Source: an uncultured delta proteobacterium
Lineage (GTDB): Bacteria > Desulfobacterota > Desulfovibrionia > Desulfovibrionales > Desulfovibrionaceae
DNA: 64,000 nt
Assembly: GCA_900079685.1 (NCBI GenBank)
Contig: LT599018.1
Coordinates: 1,572,970 to 1,636,969, forward strand
Direction: 5' to 3'
Both the position numbers and the translations under genes were made by a program. Under the pieces are notes generated by a model. That model did no database searches and had not been told where the DNA came from. It was given only the letters and a program-made list of their open reading frames with translations. Of this stretch, positions 1 to 8,340 are shown one piece after another (the first letter of the stretch is position 1; each line of letters starts with the position of its first letter).

Positions 1-17
1 CCGAAGGAAAAAACCGT

Positions 18-950
18 ATGGCCGATCTCCCGAAAATTGACGTCCTCATCAACGTTTTCGGCAAGCCCTACCAGACCATGCTGGCCCTGCTCTCGCTTTT
101 GCGCCATTCCGGGCAGCACATCGGCACGGTCTATTTCCAGGAAGAGCCGTGCACCGCCGAATTCGAACGGCGGGACCACTCGCAGATTCTGCGGCTTCTG
201 GGCGACAGGGCGGTCCAGTATCAGGCGAAACACTGGTGCGGCATAAGCACCACGGACGTCTCCCGCCTCACCGAGGAGGATTACCGGTTGTCCATGCGGT
301 ACCAGTACGGGTGGGAGAACGCCAAACAGCCGTATGTTCTGCTGATCCACAACGATATCGAGGTCACCGGGGATATTGCCGGCGCGCTCCTTGGCGCCAT
401 CGGCGAGGCCACGGGCGCGGGGCAGATCGGCCAGTGCTGGTGGTGCCCGGCGTTCGAGGCCGGGGCCTGCTCGCCGGAGCGGTACACGGCATTCAAGCCC
501 AAGTACCACCAACTCATGTACATGTATAACACGGGCATGGATTACACCAAGCGGCGCGCCTACAACCTGGGCCTGAACCAGTCGTTCTGGGACAACCCCT
601 GGCCCCTGCCCGAATGCCGCCTGAACGAGTGGTGCGCGCTGATCGACCTGAAAAAGGCCCGGCCCGCCACCATGCCCTACGGCAACGCCGCGCCCATAGG
701 GGCCAAGTACCCTTCCGGCTCCAAAATCGGGGAAAACTGGGACCGGGACGTGAACCTGGATACGGCCGTGCAGTGGTTCCGGGACATGAGCCTTGCCGGG
801 CACACCTTTACGCACTACCCCATCGAGCAATACGTTATCCACGACCGTCTGGGTTGCACCAAGCTCGACAGCGCGGAAAAATACGTCCAGGCGGAAATGG
901 CGGCCAAACTGCGGCTGGCGGAAGACTACCCCGACGCGTTGCGCGCCTGA
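18..950 (+). CDS. glycosyltransferase-like protein (GT-A/family 2-like)
   Basis: This is a 310-residue soluble protein whose N-terminus (IDVLINVFGKPYQTMLALLS) looks like the opening beta-strand and nucleotide-sugar loop of a GT-A glycosyltransferase. The segment LLIHNDIEV near residue 110 resembles the strand that ends in a DxD-like metal site. The start is supported by a GAAGGA ribosome-binding sequence close to the window edge. It is Trp- and Tyr-rich in the middle, as expected for sugar-binding loops. It lies 33 bases before the metallo-hydrolase gene on the same strand. The acceptor is unknown, and the family call rests on N-terminal resemblance only. Confidence 0.5.
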   Translation: MADLPKIDVLINVFGKPYQTMLALLSLLRHSGQHIGTVYFQEEPCTAEFERRDHSQILRLLGDRAVQYQAKHWCGISTTDVSRLTEEDYRLSMRYQYGWENAKQPYVLLIHNDIEVTGDIAGALLGAIGEATGAGQIGQCWWCPAFEAGACSPERYTAFKPKYHQLMYMYNTGMDYTKRRAYNLGLNQSFWDNPWPLPECRLNEWCALIDLKKARPATMPYGNAAPIGAKYPSGSKIGENWDRDVNLDTAVQWFRDMSLAGHTFTHYPIEQYVIHDRLGCTKLDSAEKYVQAEMAAKLRLAEDYPDALRA

Positions 951-983
951 CTCCCGCCGCCCTGAAACCACCGGAGAAAAACC

Positions 984-1790
984 ATGCGCCTTGTCGTGCT
1001 GGCCGACAACAATACCCTTATCGACAACTACTACATGGGAGAACCCGCCGTCTGCTATTACATCGAGGACGGGGACGCGAAAATCCTGCTGGACGCCGGG
1101 TATTCGGACCTGTTCATCAAAAACGCCCACCTGCTGGGGGTGGATTTGCACCAGGTCACGCATGTGGCGCTCTCCCACGGACACAACGACCATTCGCGCG
1201 GGCTGGCCTTTTTGCACGAGCACGTCCTGCCGCGCAAAATCGCCGTGGTCGCCCACCCGGACGCGCTGGCGGAGCGGCACGACAACGGCACGCCCATCGG
1301 CTGCCCGCTGGGCAGGGCCTTTCTGGAAGCGCAATACGCGCTGACCCTGACCCGCGAGCCGTTCGCCTTTGGCGAAAACCTGGTTTTCCTGGGCGAGATC
1401 CCCTCGTACAACGATTTCGAGAGGACGAAACCCATGGGCGTGATGCGCGATAAAAACGGCGAGCGGGACGACTTTGTGCTGGACGATTCAGCCATGGCCT
1501 GCACCTGCGGGGACGGGCTGTTCATTATCACCGGCTGCTCGCACAGCGGGATCTGCAACATCATCGAGCACGCCAAACGCGTTTGCGGCAAGGAAAAGAT
1601 ACTCGGGGTCATCGGCGGGTTTCATCTCTTCGAGGTGTCCGAGCAGCTCACGCGGACGATCCGGTACTTCCGGGACAACGGGATCGACACCCTCTACCCC
1701 TGCCATTGCGTCTCGTTCGCGGCAAAGGCGGAAATCCACAAACACATCCCGGTCCGCGACGTGGGCGTGGGGCTGGAGATCACCGCGTAG
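984..1790 (+). CDS. metallo-beta-lactamase fold hydrolase (COG1237-like)
   Basis: A 268-residue cytoplasmic protein with the metal-binding motif HGHNDH at residues 65-70, then His187 (TGCSHSG), His214 (GGFHLF) and His241 (YPCHC). This His/Asp set and order match the MBL-fold subgroup that includes proteins annotated as dihydropterin ribofuranosyl-aminobenzene phosphate synthase-like. Two metal ions are expected, and hydrolysis of an ester or phosphoester bond is plausible. The substrate cannot be read from sequence. A GGAGA ribosome-binding site precedes the start. It is likely co-transcribed with the upstream glycosyltransferase-like gene. Confidence 0.75.
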   Translation: MRLVVLADNNTLIDNYYMGEPAVCYYIEDGDAKILLDAGYSDLFIKNAHLLGVDLHQVTHVALSHGHNDHSRGLAFLHEHVLPRKIAVVAHPDALAERHDNGTPIGCPLGRAFLEAQYALTLTREPFAFGENLVFLGEIPSYNDFERTKPMGVMRDKNGERDDFVLDDSAMACTCGDGLFIITGCSHSGICNIIEHAKRVCGKEKILGVIGGFHLFEVSEQLTRTIRYFRDNGIDTLYPCHCVSFAAKAEIHKHIPVRDVGVGLEITA

Positions 1791-1829
1791 ACGCCAAGGG
1801 TGCGCCCCGAAAACAACGTAGCGATATCA

Positions 1830-1859
1830 AGGAAGCCACGGCAATTGCCGTGGCTTCCT
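1830..1859. terminator. 30-bp perfect palindrome between convergent genes
   Basis: Arms AGGAAGCCACGGCAA and TTGCCGTGGCTTCCT are exact reverse complements with no loop bases. It sits 40 bases after the MBL-fold gene and just past the 3' end of the Rhs remnant on the other strand. The position suits a bidirectional transcription terminator, but there is no clear T-tract on the plus side. Confidence 0.5.
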
Positions 1860-1864
1860 GAACG

Positions 1865-2205
1865 CTACTCACCTTCTTTTTTGAGCGCTTCTTGTTTCAA
1901 TGAAAAGTTCTGCGTAAACCGTTGCGCACCGTTGGCAACAGGCTGTATGAACCTCGCCACGTATGGGGCTGCCGCTTGAGCGCCCCGCACATACCACGGA
2001 TTCAACCCCGCCGGGTCCACCAAACTCACCGGGTCGTCCACGCAATAATCGTACACGTCATGATCCCCGCCGGTGTCGCCCAGCGGGTCCGGGCTAGTAA
2101 AACGGCCTACAACCGGATCATAATCCCGGAGCCCGAAGCGGACAAGGCCCGTGTCCCTATCCACCAGGGCAATCGCATGAATATTCCATTGTGCCACAAT
2201 ACGTT
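1865..2205 (-). pseudogene. Rhs-family C-terminal remnant
   Basis: The minus-strand frame encodes the Rhs-associated core signature: NIHAIALVDRDTGLVRFG, then RDYDPVVGRFTSPDPLGDTG and YCVDDPVSLVDPAGLNPWYV. Intact Rhs proteins are above 1000 residues and carry a variable toxin tail after this core. Here only about 110 residues remain, and the reading frame upstream runs into the dRS3-like repeats instead of YD repeats. The tail after DPAGL is short (about 50 residues) and is not a recognised toxin. It is a fragment, with no sign of its own start site. Confidence 0.75.
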
Positions 2206-2213
2206 GCAAGAGA

Positions 2214-2302
2214 CTGGATCCCCGCCTGCGCGGGGATGACGTGGACAGTAGATGCAACGCCCGGGAGGGGCAAACGTCATTCCCGCGCAGGCGGGAATCC
2301 AG
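2214..2302. repeat. pair of inverted dRS3-like repeats
   Basis: Two 29-bp copies in opposite orientation (2214-2242 and 2274-2302) differ at few bases. Each copy is itself a small palindrome of the form ATTCCC-N8-GGGAAT (second copy) or ATCCCC-N8-GGGGAT (first copy). The pattern equals the core of the neisserial dRS3 repeat, and similar repeats are common in other Proteobacteria. They interrupt the Rhs remnant. Confidence 0.75.
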
Positions 2303-2324
2303 TGCCTTTTTGCCTTTCATCGTA

Positions 2325-2370
2325 TGGTATTATTGCGCCAAAAGGTAATATTCATGCGATCGCCCTGCCC
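2325..2370 (+). pseudogene. second, inverted scrap of Rhs core
   Basis: The plus strand here repeats, with changes, the Rhs segment that is on the minus strand at about 2163-2205. Both contain AATATTCATGCGAT-GCCCTG, preceded by a TATT..TG.GC.CAA block. Translation gives GNIHAIAL, the same Rhs core start. It is too short to encode anything and marks an inverted duplication around the dRS3-like pair. Confidence 0.6.
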
Positions 2371-2429
2371 CAAGGGCGGAGCGGCGCAGCGCCGCCCCGC
2401 CGGTTTGACCCGCGCTCGCGGGCGCGGTA

Positions 2430-3155
2430 TCAGACGGCCTGTAGTTCTTCCAGGGTTGTCGCGGCTTCCGCCGCCGCTTTCCTTTGCCCGCCTGTCTCCA
2501 TCCGCGCGGCCTTGTGGGCCAGCGCCCCGCCCGTGTAGAGCGCGAGGAAGGTATCCGGCGTCAGGACAAGGCGGACCAGGGAGCGGGAAACGACGGCCCC
2601 GGCTTCGTCCTTTGCCTCCTCCCAGCCGTTCCAGGTCACGGATTCCGGAACATTCGGCACGCCCATCTTGGAAAGGAGCGACGCGTTGGCCGAATCCGCA
2701 AAGTTCTGCTGGTCGTTGGCGTCGTAAGAGAAGTGCAGGGTTCGGCCGTCCACCGTGTATTCAAACCCGGCCAGGATGGCGGCGGATGTTTCCGCGTCGA
2801 TGGCGGCCAGCTTGGCCGCGCGGGCTTCTTCCAGGGCGGGCGGGGCTGGGGTTGCGCTCCAGCCGTCTGGCGGCGGGCCGAAGTCCGTGATGGTATACGG
2901 CTCGCCGTTCAGCCACCCAGCCTCCCCCTTGTGGCTCTGAAAATAGACGACCGCGCCGTTTTGCATTCCGGGCCACCGGCCTTCGGGACCGGTGTCAAGG
3001 GGGGCGTCGCCGCGCAGCGTATGGGGCGGCGGGCTGGTATCCGGATTCGCGGGCACGGAGAACAAATAGGGGTACACCGGAGCGTCTTCCGTTGCCGGAA
3101 AAACGGCGGCCGGCAAGGACCCGTTCATATCGAAGTAATGATTGTACGTTGCCAT
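2430..3155 (-). CDS. phage tail protein with C-terminal DUF4376
   Basis: A 241-residue protein, last gene of the minus-strand prophage module. The C-terminal half (AAIDAETSAAILAGFEYTVD through LALYTGGALAHKAARME) has the layout of DUF4376, found in phage tail-fibre accessory or assembly proteins. The N-terminal half is Pro- and Gly-rich and resembles the short beta-rich segment of tail-fibre chaperone-like proteins. The start has a GGAGAATGCA ribosome-binding region. Its position directly after the tail-fibre gene supports a tail-tip role. Confidence 0.7.
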   Translation of the reverse strand: MATYNHYFDMNGSLPAAVFPATEDAPVYPYLFSVPANPDTSPPPHTLRGDAPLDTGPEGRWPGMQNGAVVYFQSHKGEAGWLNGEPYTITDFGPPPDGWSATPAPPALEEARAAKLAAIDAETSAAILAGFEYTVDGRTLHFSYDANDQQNFADSANASLLSKMGVPNVPESVTWNGWEEAKDEAGAVVSRSLVRLVLTPDTFLALYTGGALAHKAARMETGGQRKAAAEAATTLEELQAV

Positions 3156-3165
3156 TGCATTCTCC

Positions 3166-3429
3166 TTATCTGACTCTAATCAGCGGCGTGTAGATGATGA
3201 GCGGGCCGTGGGATATGTCGCCGGAATAACGGGGGCCAAGACGGGCGGAATTGAGCGTTTTGAGCGTGGACTCCAGCACGTGTGTTGATGCGCCCGTGCT
3301 TCCCCCTTCATATATTGCTCCCGAACTGCTCCCGTAAACATACCCGATCTGGCCCGTAATCGGCCTAATTTGATCCGGTAAAAAGTCCCCGTGCTTTGCC
3401 TTTGCCGCCGTATCGGGAAACCCCAAACT
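3166..3429 (-). pseudogene. tail fibre protein, 3' part (cut off by IS3 element)
   Basis: This holds the C-terminal 86 codons of the tail fibre, beginning LGFPDTAAKAK and ending in ITGQIGYVYGSSSG... followed by a short basic tail. Removing the IS and one copy of the ACT duplication joins codon AGT (Ser) of the upstream part in frame to TTG GGG TTT here. The reconstructed protein is about 442 residues. Alone, this fragment has no ribosome-binding site and only a TTG that could serve as a start. Confidence 0.85.
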
Positions 3430-3459
3430 TGAGGTAGGTCGTCAAATTCGAACGCCATG

Positions 3460-4341
3460 TTAAGCGGCAATCGGCAGCTTTGGTTTCATCATCCCGCTTC
3501 TGACAAACGCCGCCGGTGAGAGATAGCCAAGTGCTGCCTGGCGTCTTTGTCGATTATAAAAAACCTCAATATACTCTGTCACATCTGTAATTGCTTCTGC
3601 CTGTGATCTGTAGCTTTTGCGATGGACCAACTCATTCTTCAATAAGCCCCAGAAGCTCTCCATGGGGGCGTTGTCGTAACAATCCCCTTTTTTGCTCATG
3701 GAACAGATCAGACCATATGCGTGGAGCTTTTTCTGATAAGCTGCGCTGCAATACTGGCTGCCGCGATCCGAATGCAGAATCAGTCCCACAGGTGGGCGGT
3801 GGAAACGCACCGCCTTCATCAATGCAGCCAAGACAAGCCCGGTATCCATACGCTCAGCCAGGCTGAAGCCGACAATTTCCCGGCTGTGTAAATCTTTGAT
3901 TCCGGCAAGATATACCCAGCCCTGCCGTGTGGGGATATAGGTTATGTCACTCACCCACACGCGGTTGTGTTCGCCCGGCGTGAAGTCACGGTTCAGAAGA
4001 TTGGAAGCGACCGGCAACGCGTGATTTGACTCCGTGGTGCGGATAACCCGTCGTTTGCGCTTACAGACGAGGCCCAGTTCACGGCGGAGCTGCTTGACCT
4101 TCCAGAGGCTGACGGCACAACCGCTTGCCACGAGTTCCCGGTGCAACCGCTCCGCGCCGTATGTGCCGCGTGTTCTCTGGTGGGCAGCCAGAACCTCGGC
4201 CTCCAGACGAGTTGTCTTGTTTGATGGGGCAGCGTCGCGTTTGAGCCAGGCGTAGTATCCACTGACAGATGCGTGCAAAACCAGGCAAATAAAACGGACA
4301 GGATATCGGTGTCGCAAAGCACTGACTGCGGCGTACCTCAC
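3460..4341 (-). CDS. IS3-family transposase OrfB (DDE integrase domain)
   Basis: 293 residues: an N-terminal HTH_21-like segment (ASVSGYYAWLKR, YGAERLHREL), then an rve-type catalytic core. The DDE residues are visible as WVSDITY, LHSDRGSQY and PMESFWGLLKNE. The start is a GTG that overlaps the orfA stop (GTGA). In IS3 elements the active enzyme is usually the OrfAB fusion made by a -1 frameshift, and this frame stays open upstream through the orfA slippery run. No damage is visible. Confidence 0.93.
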   Translation of the reverse strand: MRYAAVSALRHRYPVRFICLVLHASVSGYYAWLKRDAAPSNKTTRLEAEVLAAHQRTRGTYGAERLHRELVASGCAVSLWKVKQLRRELGLVCKRKRRVIRTTESNHALPVASNLLNRDFTPGEHNRVWVSDITYIPTRQGWVYLAGIKDLHSREIVGFSLAERMDTGLVLAALMKAVRFHRPPVGLILHSDRGSQYCSAAYQKKLHAYGLICSMSKKGDCYDNAPMESFWGLLKNELVHRKSYRSQAEAITDVTEYIEVFYNRQRRQAALGYLSPAAFVRSGMMKPKLPIAA

Positions 4342-4634
4342 AGCGACTCTTTGGCAAAGTACGCCGCCGCTTTTTTTAGAATGTCGCGCTCCATACGCAG
4401 CAGGGCGTTTTCTTTCTTCAACCGCGCCAACTCCGCATCCTGCTCACTCACGCCCGGCTTCAAGGCGAACTCGTGCTTGTCCAGTCGGTACTGCGTAACC
4501 CAATTCGCTAAAGTTTTCATAGGAACAGACAACCTTCGCGCTGTTTCCGTTACGCCGAAGCCATCCTCAACCGCCATGGTGACGGCTTGCTGCCTCAATT
4601 CCTGTGAATAACGTCCTCGTGGTGTTTTCGTCAT
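4338..4634 (-). CDS. IS3-family OrfA (HTH and leucine-zipper protein)
   Basis: 98 residues with a helix-turn-helix (VTMAVEDGFGVTETARRLSV, then TLANWVTQYR) followed by a heptad-like coiled coil (AELARLKKENALLRMERDIL). It binds the terminal inverted repeats in this family. Near its 3' end codons CTA AAA AAA GCG form an A7G run suited to -1 slippage into the orfB frame. The frame after slippage has no stop before the orfB start. Confidence 0.9.
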   Translation of the reverse strand: MTKTPRGRYSQELRQQAVTMAVEDGFGVTETARRLSVPMKTLANWVTQYRLDKHEFALKPGVSEQDAELARLKKENALLRMERDILKKAAAYFAKESL

Positions 4635-4686
4635 AGAACCTCCTCATATGGATATGAACTATGGCGTCCGTTTTTTCCAGCCTACC

Positions 4687-5757
4687 TCAACTTGCCCTTT
4701 TGCCCAAGAGCGGCATCCTGAACGTGGTGGCCCCGTCCCCAAGAGAATATTTGCCGCAAACACCGTTATTGGCGGCCAGTTCCGCAAGCCATGCGGCGTC
4801 CTCAACCACGGCGCCCGTGCCCGCGTCATGCGCGGCCTGGATATCCGCAAAGGCTTCCCCGTATTCGGAACGGAGTAGAAGGCCGTTGTCCCGGGAGGCG
4901 ACGAGATAGTTGTCCTTCGCCAACCCCGTTGTGGACCAGATGACGGACAGAAGCGGAACGCCGACGCTCTTTTTGGCTTCCGCCGTGACTTCCTCGCGGA
5001 TATCCTCGCGGATTTCCTCTCTGAGCGCGTCCCGCAAGGCCTTTACATGCGCGGGCGTGGCCGCGAGGCCGGATGCGCCGCTCTCGTGCTCCGCCGCCGT
5101 GGCAAGACGGACGATGCCCTTGGTGGATTCCGTGGCATCCGCCATGCCCTGGGCCACGGTGTTCGCCGCGTCCAGAGCGCTCTGCGCGGCGGATTCCGCC
5201 ATGAGCGCCGCACTCCTGGCCTGGGAGGCGGCGTCCCGCGCCATGTCCCGGGCGTCCCGCGCGGCCCCGCCGCTTATCGATGCCGAGGAACCGGCCTCGT
5301 CCGCCGCGAGCCTTGCGTCATCCGCCGCCAGGAAAAGGGCCTCCGTGTATTCCACGGGCGTCATGTCCGCGCCGCGCGGGATTTTCAGCGTCCACGCGAA
5401 CTGGTCGTCGATTTCCTGGGCGATCGCCACCAGGCGGTCGAAATCCGTTTCCACCACTTTGGCCGGGAACCGCCCGCCTTCGGGGTAGTCGCTCTCCTGC
5501 ACCCGTTTGGTCCAGCGGTACAACACCAGCTTCGGCCCGAAGGACGGCGGCGTGAAAAACCGCACGTGCGCGCCCTCCTCGGTGCCGAGGCCTTCCACCG
5601 TAAAATTGGCAAGTTCCGTCTGTGTCATGTCCTCCACCGCGACCGCGTACACGTCGTCCGCGTCAAACACGGGAAACGGCACGGGGAACCGCGTCTGCAA
5701 TCCATCCGGTTCGTACACCACGCTCGTGGTGGCGCTTCCGGTCATCGTCATAAGCAT
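4687..5757 (-). pseudogene. tail fibre protein, 5' part (interrupted by IS3 element)
   Basis: 356 codons. The N-terminus (TTSVVYEPDGLQTRFPVPFPV...DVYAVAVED) matches the T7 gp17-like tail-fibre N-domain that attaches the fibre to the tail. An Ala-rich coiled-coil stalk follows (about residues 140-215), then a tail-collar signature LGDGATTFRMPLLGK. Translation runs four bases into the IS and stops after RAS. The remaining 86 codons lie beyond the IS. Loss of the distal receptor-binding tip would be expected to abolish adsorption by virions from this lysogen. Confidence 0.88.
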
Positions 5758-7217
5758 TCTCCCATCCGGCTGTATCCGGCGGAACCATCTGTCCCGCCCG
5801 TATTGTTACGCATTCCCTCTTCCCCCATCGCCGCCAGAATTTCCCCGACGGCGCGGTCCGCATGGCGGCCCAGCCGTTCGCGGAACTCCGCGTAGGCGGC
5901 GGTGCGGGCCGCTGCATCCGCCGCCGCCAGCCGGCCCGCCAGTGAGACGAGAGAACGCCGCTCCGCGTTGGTCAGCACCCGGCGGTCCTCCTCGGGCACG
6001 CCGTTCCGCGCCTGGGCCGCCAGGCGGCAGGAGGCGGTCTGCTCCTCGGTTTCCCCCCTGGCTTCATCCGCCACGGCTTCCGCCGGGTCGCGGAGGAGAA
6101 CCGTTTCCCGGTGCCGGTACACGGCCGCGCGCAAGCCGAGTTCCGTTTCCAGCACGCCGCGCAGGGACGCACTCGCAACGGCGCGCAGGGTCTTTTCCAA
6201 TTTATGGATAACGGACGAGAGCGCGGGCAGGTCCATGGCCGCGCTCTCCTTAATCACCACCGCGTGGGACTCGTACAGATCCGCATGGCGCAGCAGCTCT
6301 TCCGCCGCCTTTTGCTCCCCGGCATCCAGGAACTGCACGGCCAGGAGGCGCAAGCCGTTGCCGTCCCCGGTCAGGGCCGCGGCGGTTTCCGCGTCTTCCA
6401 CGTCCCCGGCCAGAACGGCCGCGCGGTCGCGCCGCGCGGCGTCCTCCATCAGTTCCCCGGCTCGCGCATCCCCGTCAAAGCGGCAGCGCTCGCGTTTTTG
6501 GCGCGCGGCGTCAAACCCCAGCGCGCTCATGGCCGCCATGGCCTTGCCCGGATCCGCCGCGTACAGGCTGCCGAAGACGATATCCTTGAGGGCGAGCGTA
6601 TCGAGCCCCAGCCGCTTGTGCGCTTCCCCCGGCGTAAAAAGCCCCTGACCCACCGCGAGCACATGGACTTCCTCCATCTGCGCCGCATGGTCCGCGTATT
6701 GTTCCGGCTCCATGGAGGCCGCGCGTAAAATGCCGCCCCGCCGTGCGTCGTGCTGTTCAAGGGCGTGCTCGCGCCGTTGCGTGTCCTCAAACGCGGCCAT
6801 GCGCAGGCAAACCGCCCTGCCCCTGCCTTTGGCCCAGACGCGGAAGGCCTCCCCGGCTTCCGCATCCATCGCGCTCTCCGCCATGGCCTCGTCCACGGCC
6901 CGCGTGTGGTGCGCGACGCAGTCTTTCGCCACATTCGCCGCGCGCGCCCCCCTCCGTTCGGCTTGCGCGGTTTCCGTCCATTGATCCATCAACAGTGTGT
7001 AGGTGTTTTGCGCTTCCACCAGCGCCGTGTGCGCCATCTGGCGCCGTTTTTGGCGTAGCCAGACGCCAAGAGCGTCGTCATTTCGCAAGACGCCAAGAGC
7101 GTCGTCATTTCGCCAGACGCCAAGAGCGTCGTTATTCCGCAAGGCGCCGAGGGCGGAATCGTCCCTCCCCCTTTCTTCCGTATCCGGCATGAGTGCTTCG
7201 CCCGGTATGCGCATCAC
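5748..7217 (-). CDS. large Ala-rich phage protein, internal virion protein candidate
   Basis: 489 residues, mostly predicted helix, rich in Ala, Arg and Glu. The first ~55 residues contain a tandem nine-residue repeat (DDALGVWRN type). The rest resembles no family I can name. It starts at GTG or the adjacent ATG, overlapping the stop of the preceding gene (GTGA), so translation is probably coupled. Its place between a small internal-protein-like gene and the tail fibre is where T7-like phages encode ejection/core proteins. The function is inferred from position only. Confidence 0.6.
   Translation of the reverse strand: MMRIPGEALMPDTEERGRDDSALGALRNNDALGVWRNDDALGVLRNDDALGVWLRQKRRQMAHTALVEAQNTYTLLMDQWTETAQAERRGARAANVAKDCVAHHTRAVDEAMAESAMDAEAGEAFRVWAKGRGRAVCLRMAAFEDTQRREHALEQHDARRGGILRAASMEPEQYADHAAQMEEVHVLAVGQGLFTPGEAHKRLGLDTLALKDIVFGSLYAADPGKAMAAMSALGFDAARQKRERCRFDGDARAGELMEDAARRDRAAVLAGDVEDAETAAALTGDGNGLRLLAVQFLDAGEQKAAEELLRHADLYESHAVVIKESAAMDLPALSSVIHKLEKTLRAVASASLRGVLETELGLRAAVYRHRETVLLRDPAEAVADEARGETEEQTASCRLAAQARNGVPEEDRRVLTNAERRSLVSLAGRLAAADAAARTAAYAEFRERLGRHADRAVGEILAAMGEEGMRNNTGGTDGSAGYSRMGECL
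7061..7168. repeat. 27-bp tandem repeat inside the 489-residue phage gene
   Basis: Three near-identical 27-bp units start at 7061, 7088 and 7115 (agacgccaagagcgtcgt...), and a fourth degenerate unit starts at 7142. The length is a multiple of three, so each unit adds nine residues of the (N)DDALGV(W/L)R type. Units 1 and 2 differ by one base, which points to recent slippage or expansion. Confidence 0.9.
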
Positions 7218-7738
7218 CGCTGCCCCATGAAGGTTCCGCCGCCGGAATTGAGATAATTGCCCCAGAGCGCGTCGCGGCCTCCGAAGGTGTTCATGGGATC
7301 CAGCAAATTGGCGGTCACGCCGCTCATTGCCGTGCGCGCCCGCTGTTTGGCCGCCTTTTTCTGCACGTTCCAGTCAAGCGCGTTCATATCCCCGGTATAC
7401 AGCGCCTGCAGGGCGGAAACCTCGCCGTCCGCCTCGATGGAGGCCAGAACGTTGACCGGCGTTCCCTCGTTGACGTCCACACCCCGCCCGCCATAGGCCG
7501 CCATTGTGGACGACGCCTTGCGCGCCGCTTGCAGCCGCTCCAGGTAGGCGTTGTTCCGCCCTTCCTGGAGCGCGTTTTTACGCCTGGCGTCCGCGAACTT
7601 GGCGCTTTTGTTCGCTTCCGCGTAGGCGCTGAGGCCGCCCAGGATATTCCCGGTGGTCCCCATGCCCTCTCTGTACGATTCCGCGATGGGCTTGAACGGC
7701 CCCGCGTGCGCCGTGCCGCCTGATCCTGCCATAGTCAT
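7214..7738 (-). CDS. phage internal virion protein A-like (T7 gp14-type candidate)
   Basis: 174 residues from an ATG after GGGGAGGA; a second ATG two codons on has even better spacing. The N-terminus is Gly/Ala-rich (GTTGNILGGLSAYAEANKS), then a helical segment (RRKNALQEGRNNAYLERLQAARKAS). Its size, small-residue-rich start and place just before a large helical gene resemble T7 gp14-type core proteins. No conserved motif proves this. The open frame extends upstream to 7804, but without a ribosome-binding site. Confidence 0.5.
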   Translation of the reverse strand: MTMAGSGGTAHAGPFKPIAESYREGMGTTGNILGGLSAYAEANKSAKFADARRKNALQEGRNNAYLERLQAARKASSTMAAYGGRGVDVNEGTPVNVLASIEADGEVSALQALYTGDMNALDWNVQKKAAKQRARTAMSGVTANLLDPMNTFGGRDALWGNYLNSGGGTFMGQR

Positions 7739-7819
7739 TCCTCCCCGGCCCGCGTTCCGCCCGCCCGGAAGGCTTGCGGGCCTGTTTGCGTGTGTTCCGG
7801 GCACATCCGCGTGTTCCCC

Positions 7820-8251
7820 CTACGCCACTATGGACAATAGAAACCTGTCCTGCGCGTTGGGCCCGCTTTTGCGGGCCACCCCTTCCACGGAAAACCCCAG
7901 CGAGCGCGTGAGCCAGGCCAGGGATTTCGCGTTATGGGTGTGGCAATAGGCCTCCACCCGGTGGCAGCCCGCCCGCAGCAGCCGCCCGATCATCTCCCGG
8001 CCCAGCTTGACCGTGAGCACCGGCAACTTGTCCGTAAGGGGCGAACTGACGGCCCATAACAGCCCGCAGCCCTGCTCCATCCAGCCGCCGTAGAAGAAGG
8101 CCGGTTCGCCGTTGTAGAGGAGCGTGTGGCCGCCCTCCCAGCCCTGGAGCAGAAACGCCCTGTCGATGCCCGCGAGGTCCATTGCGTCTTCCGCCCGCAA
8201 GGGCATGGCGTCGTAATGCTCCGGTTTGAAGTCCACCACTGTGATATCCAT
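7820..8251 (-). CDS. phage GNAT-like protein
   Basis: 143 residues starting MDITVVDFKPEHYDAMPLR, a typical first strand and helix of a GNAT acyltransferase. A C-terminal part follows in which VEAYCHTHNAKSLAWLTRSL corresponds to the last GNAT helix and beta-bulge region. Short proteins of this type are encoded in tail/head regions of podoviruses. Whether it still binds acetyl-CoA is unclear, because the R/Q-x-x-G-x-G/A loop is not obvious. GGGGGA precedes the chosen start. Confidence 0.6.
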   Translation of the reverse strand: MDITVVDFKPEHYDAMPLRAEDAMDLAGIDRAFLLQGWEGGHTLLYNGEPAFFYGGWMEQGCGLLWAVSSPLTDKLPVLTVKLGREMIGRLLRAGCHRVEAYCHTHNAKSLAWLTRSLGFSVEGVARKSGPNAQDRFLLSIVA

Positions 8252-8340
8252 GAATCCCCCTGCTGCCGACCCGACGGCGCGCGACAAGAGTGCCATCCGT
8301 AACGGCTTCTGCGACGCGTCTCTTTTTTGTATTGTTTTCC

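Larger units (their letters stand above)
3430..4689 (-). mobile_element. IS3-family insertion sequence, 1260 bp
   Basis: The ends read TGAGGTAGG inward from both sides. The terminal inverted repeats match at about 22 of 29 positions and both end near ACGCCAT. They are flanked by a 3-bp direct repeat ACT (3427-3429 and 4690-4692), a typical IS3-family target duplication. The element carries two overlapping minus-strand frames, orfA and orfB, and both look intact. It is inserted in the prophage tail-fibre gene. Confidence 0.93.

Noticed and set aside
3180-3470. 96-codon minus-strand frame at the IS edge
   Set aside because: It mixes IS end and tail-fibre DNA in the wrong frame. The in-frame reading rejoins the tail fibre exactly after excision.
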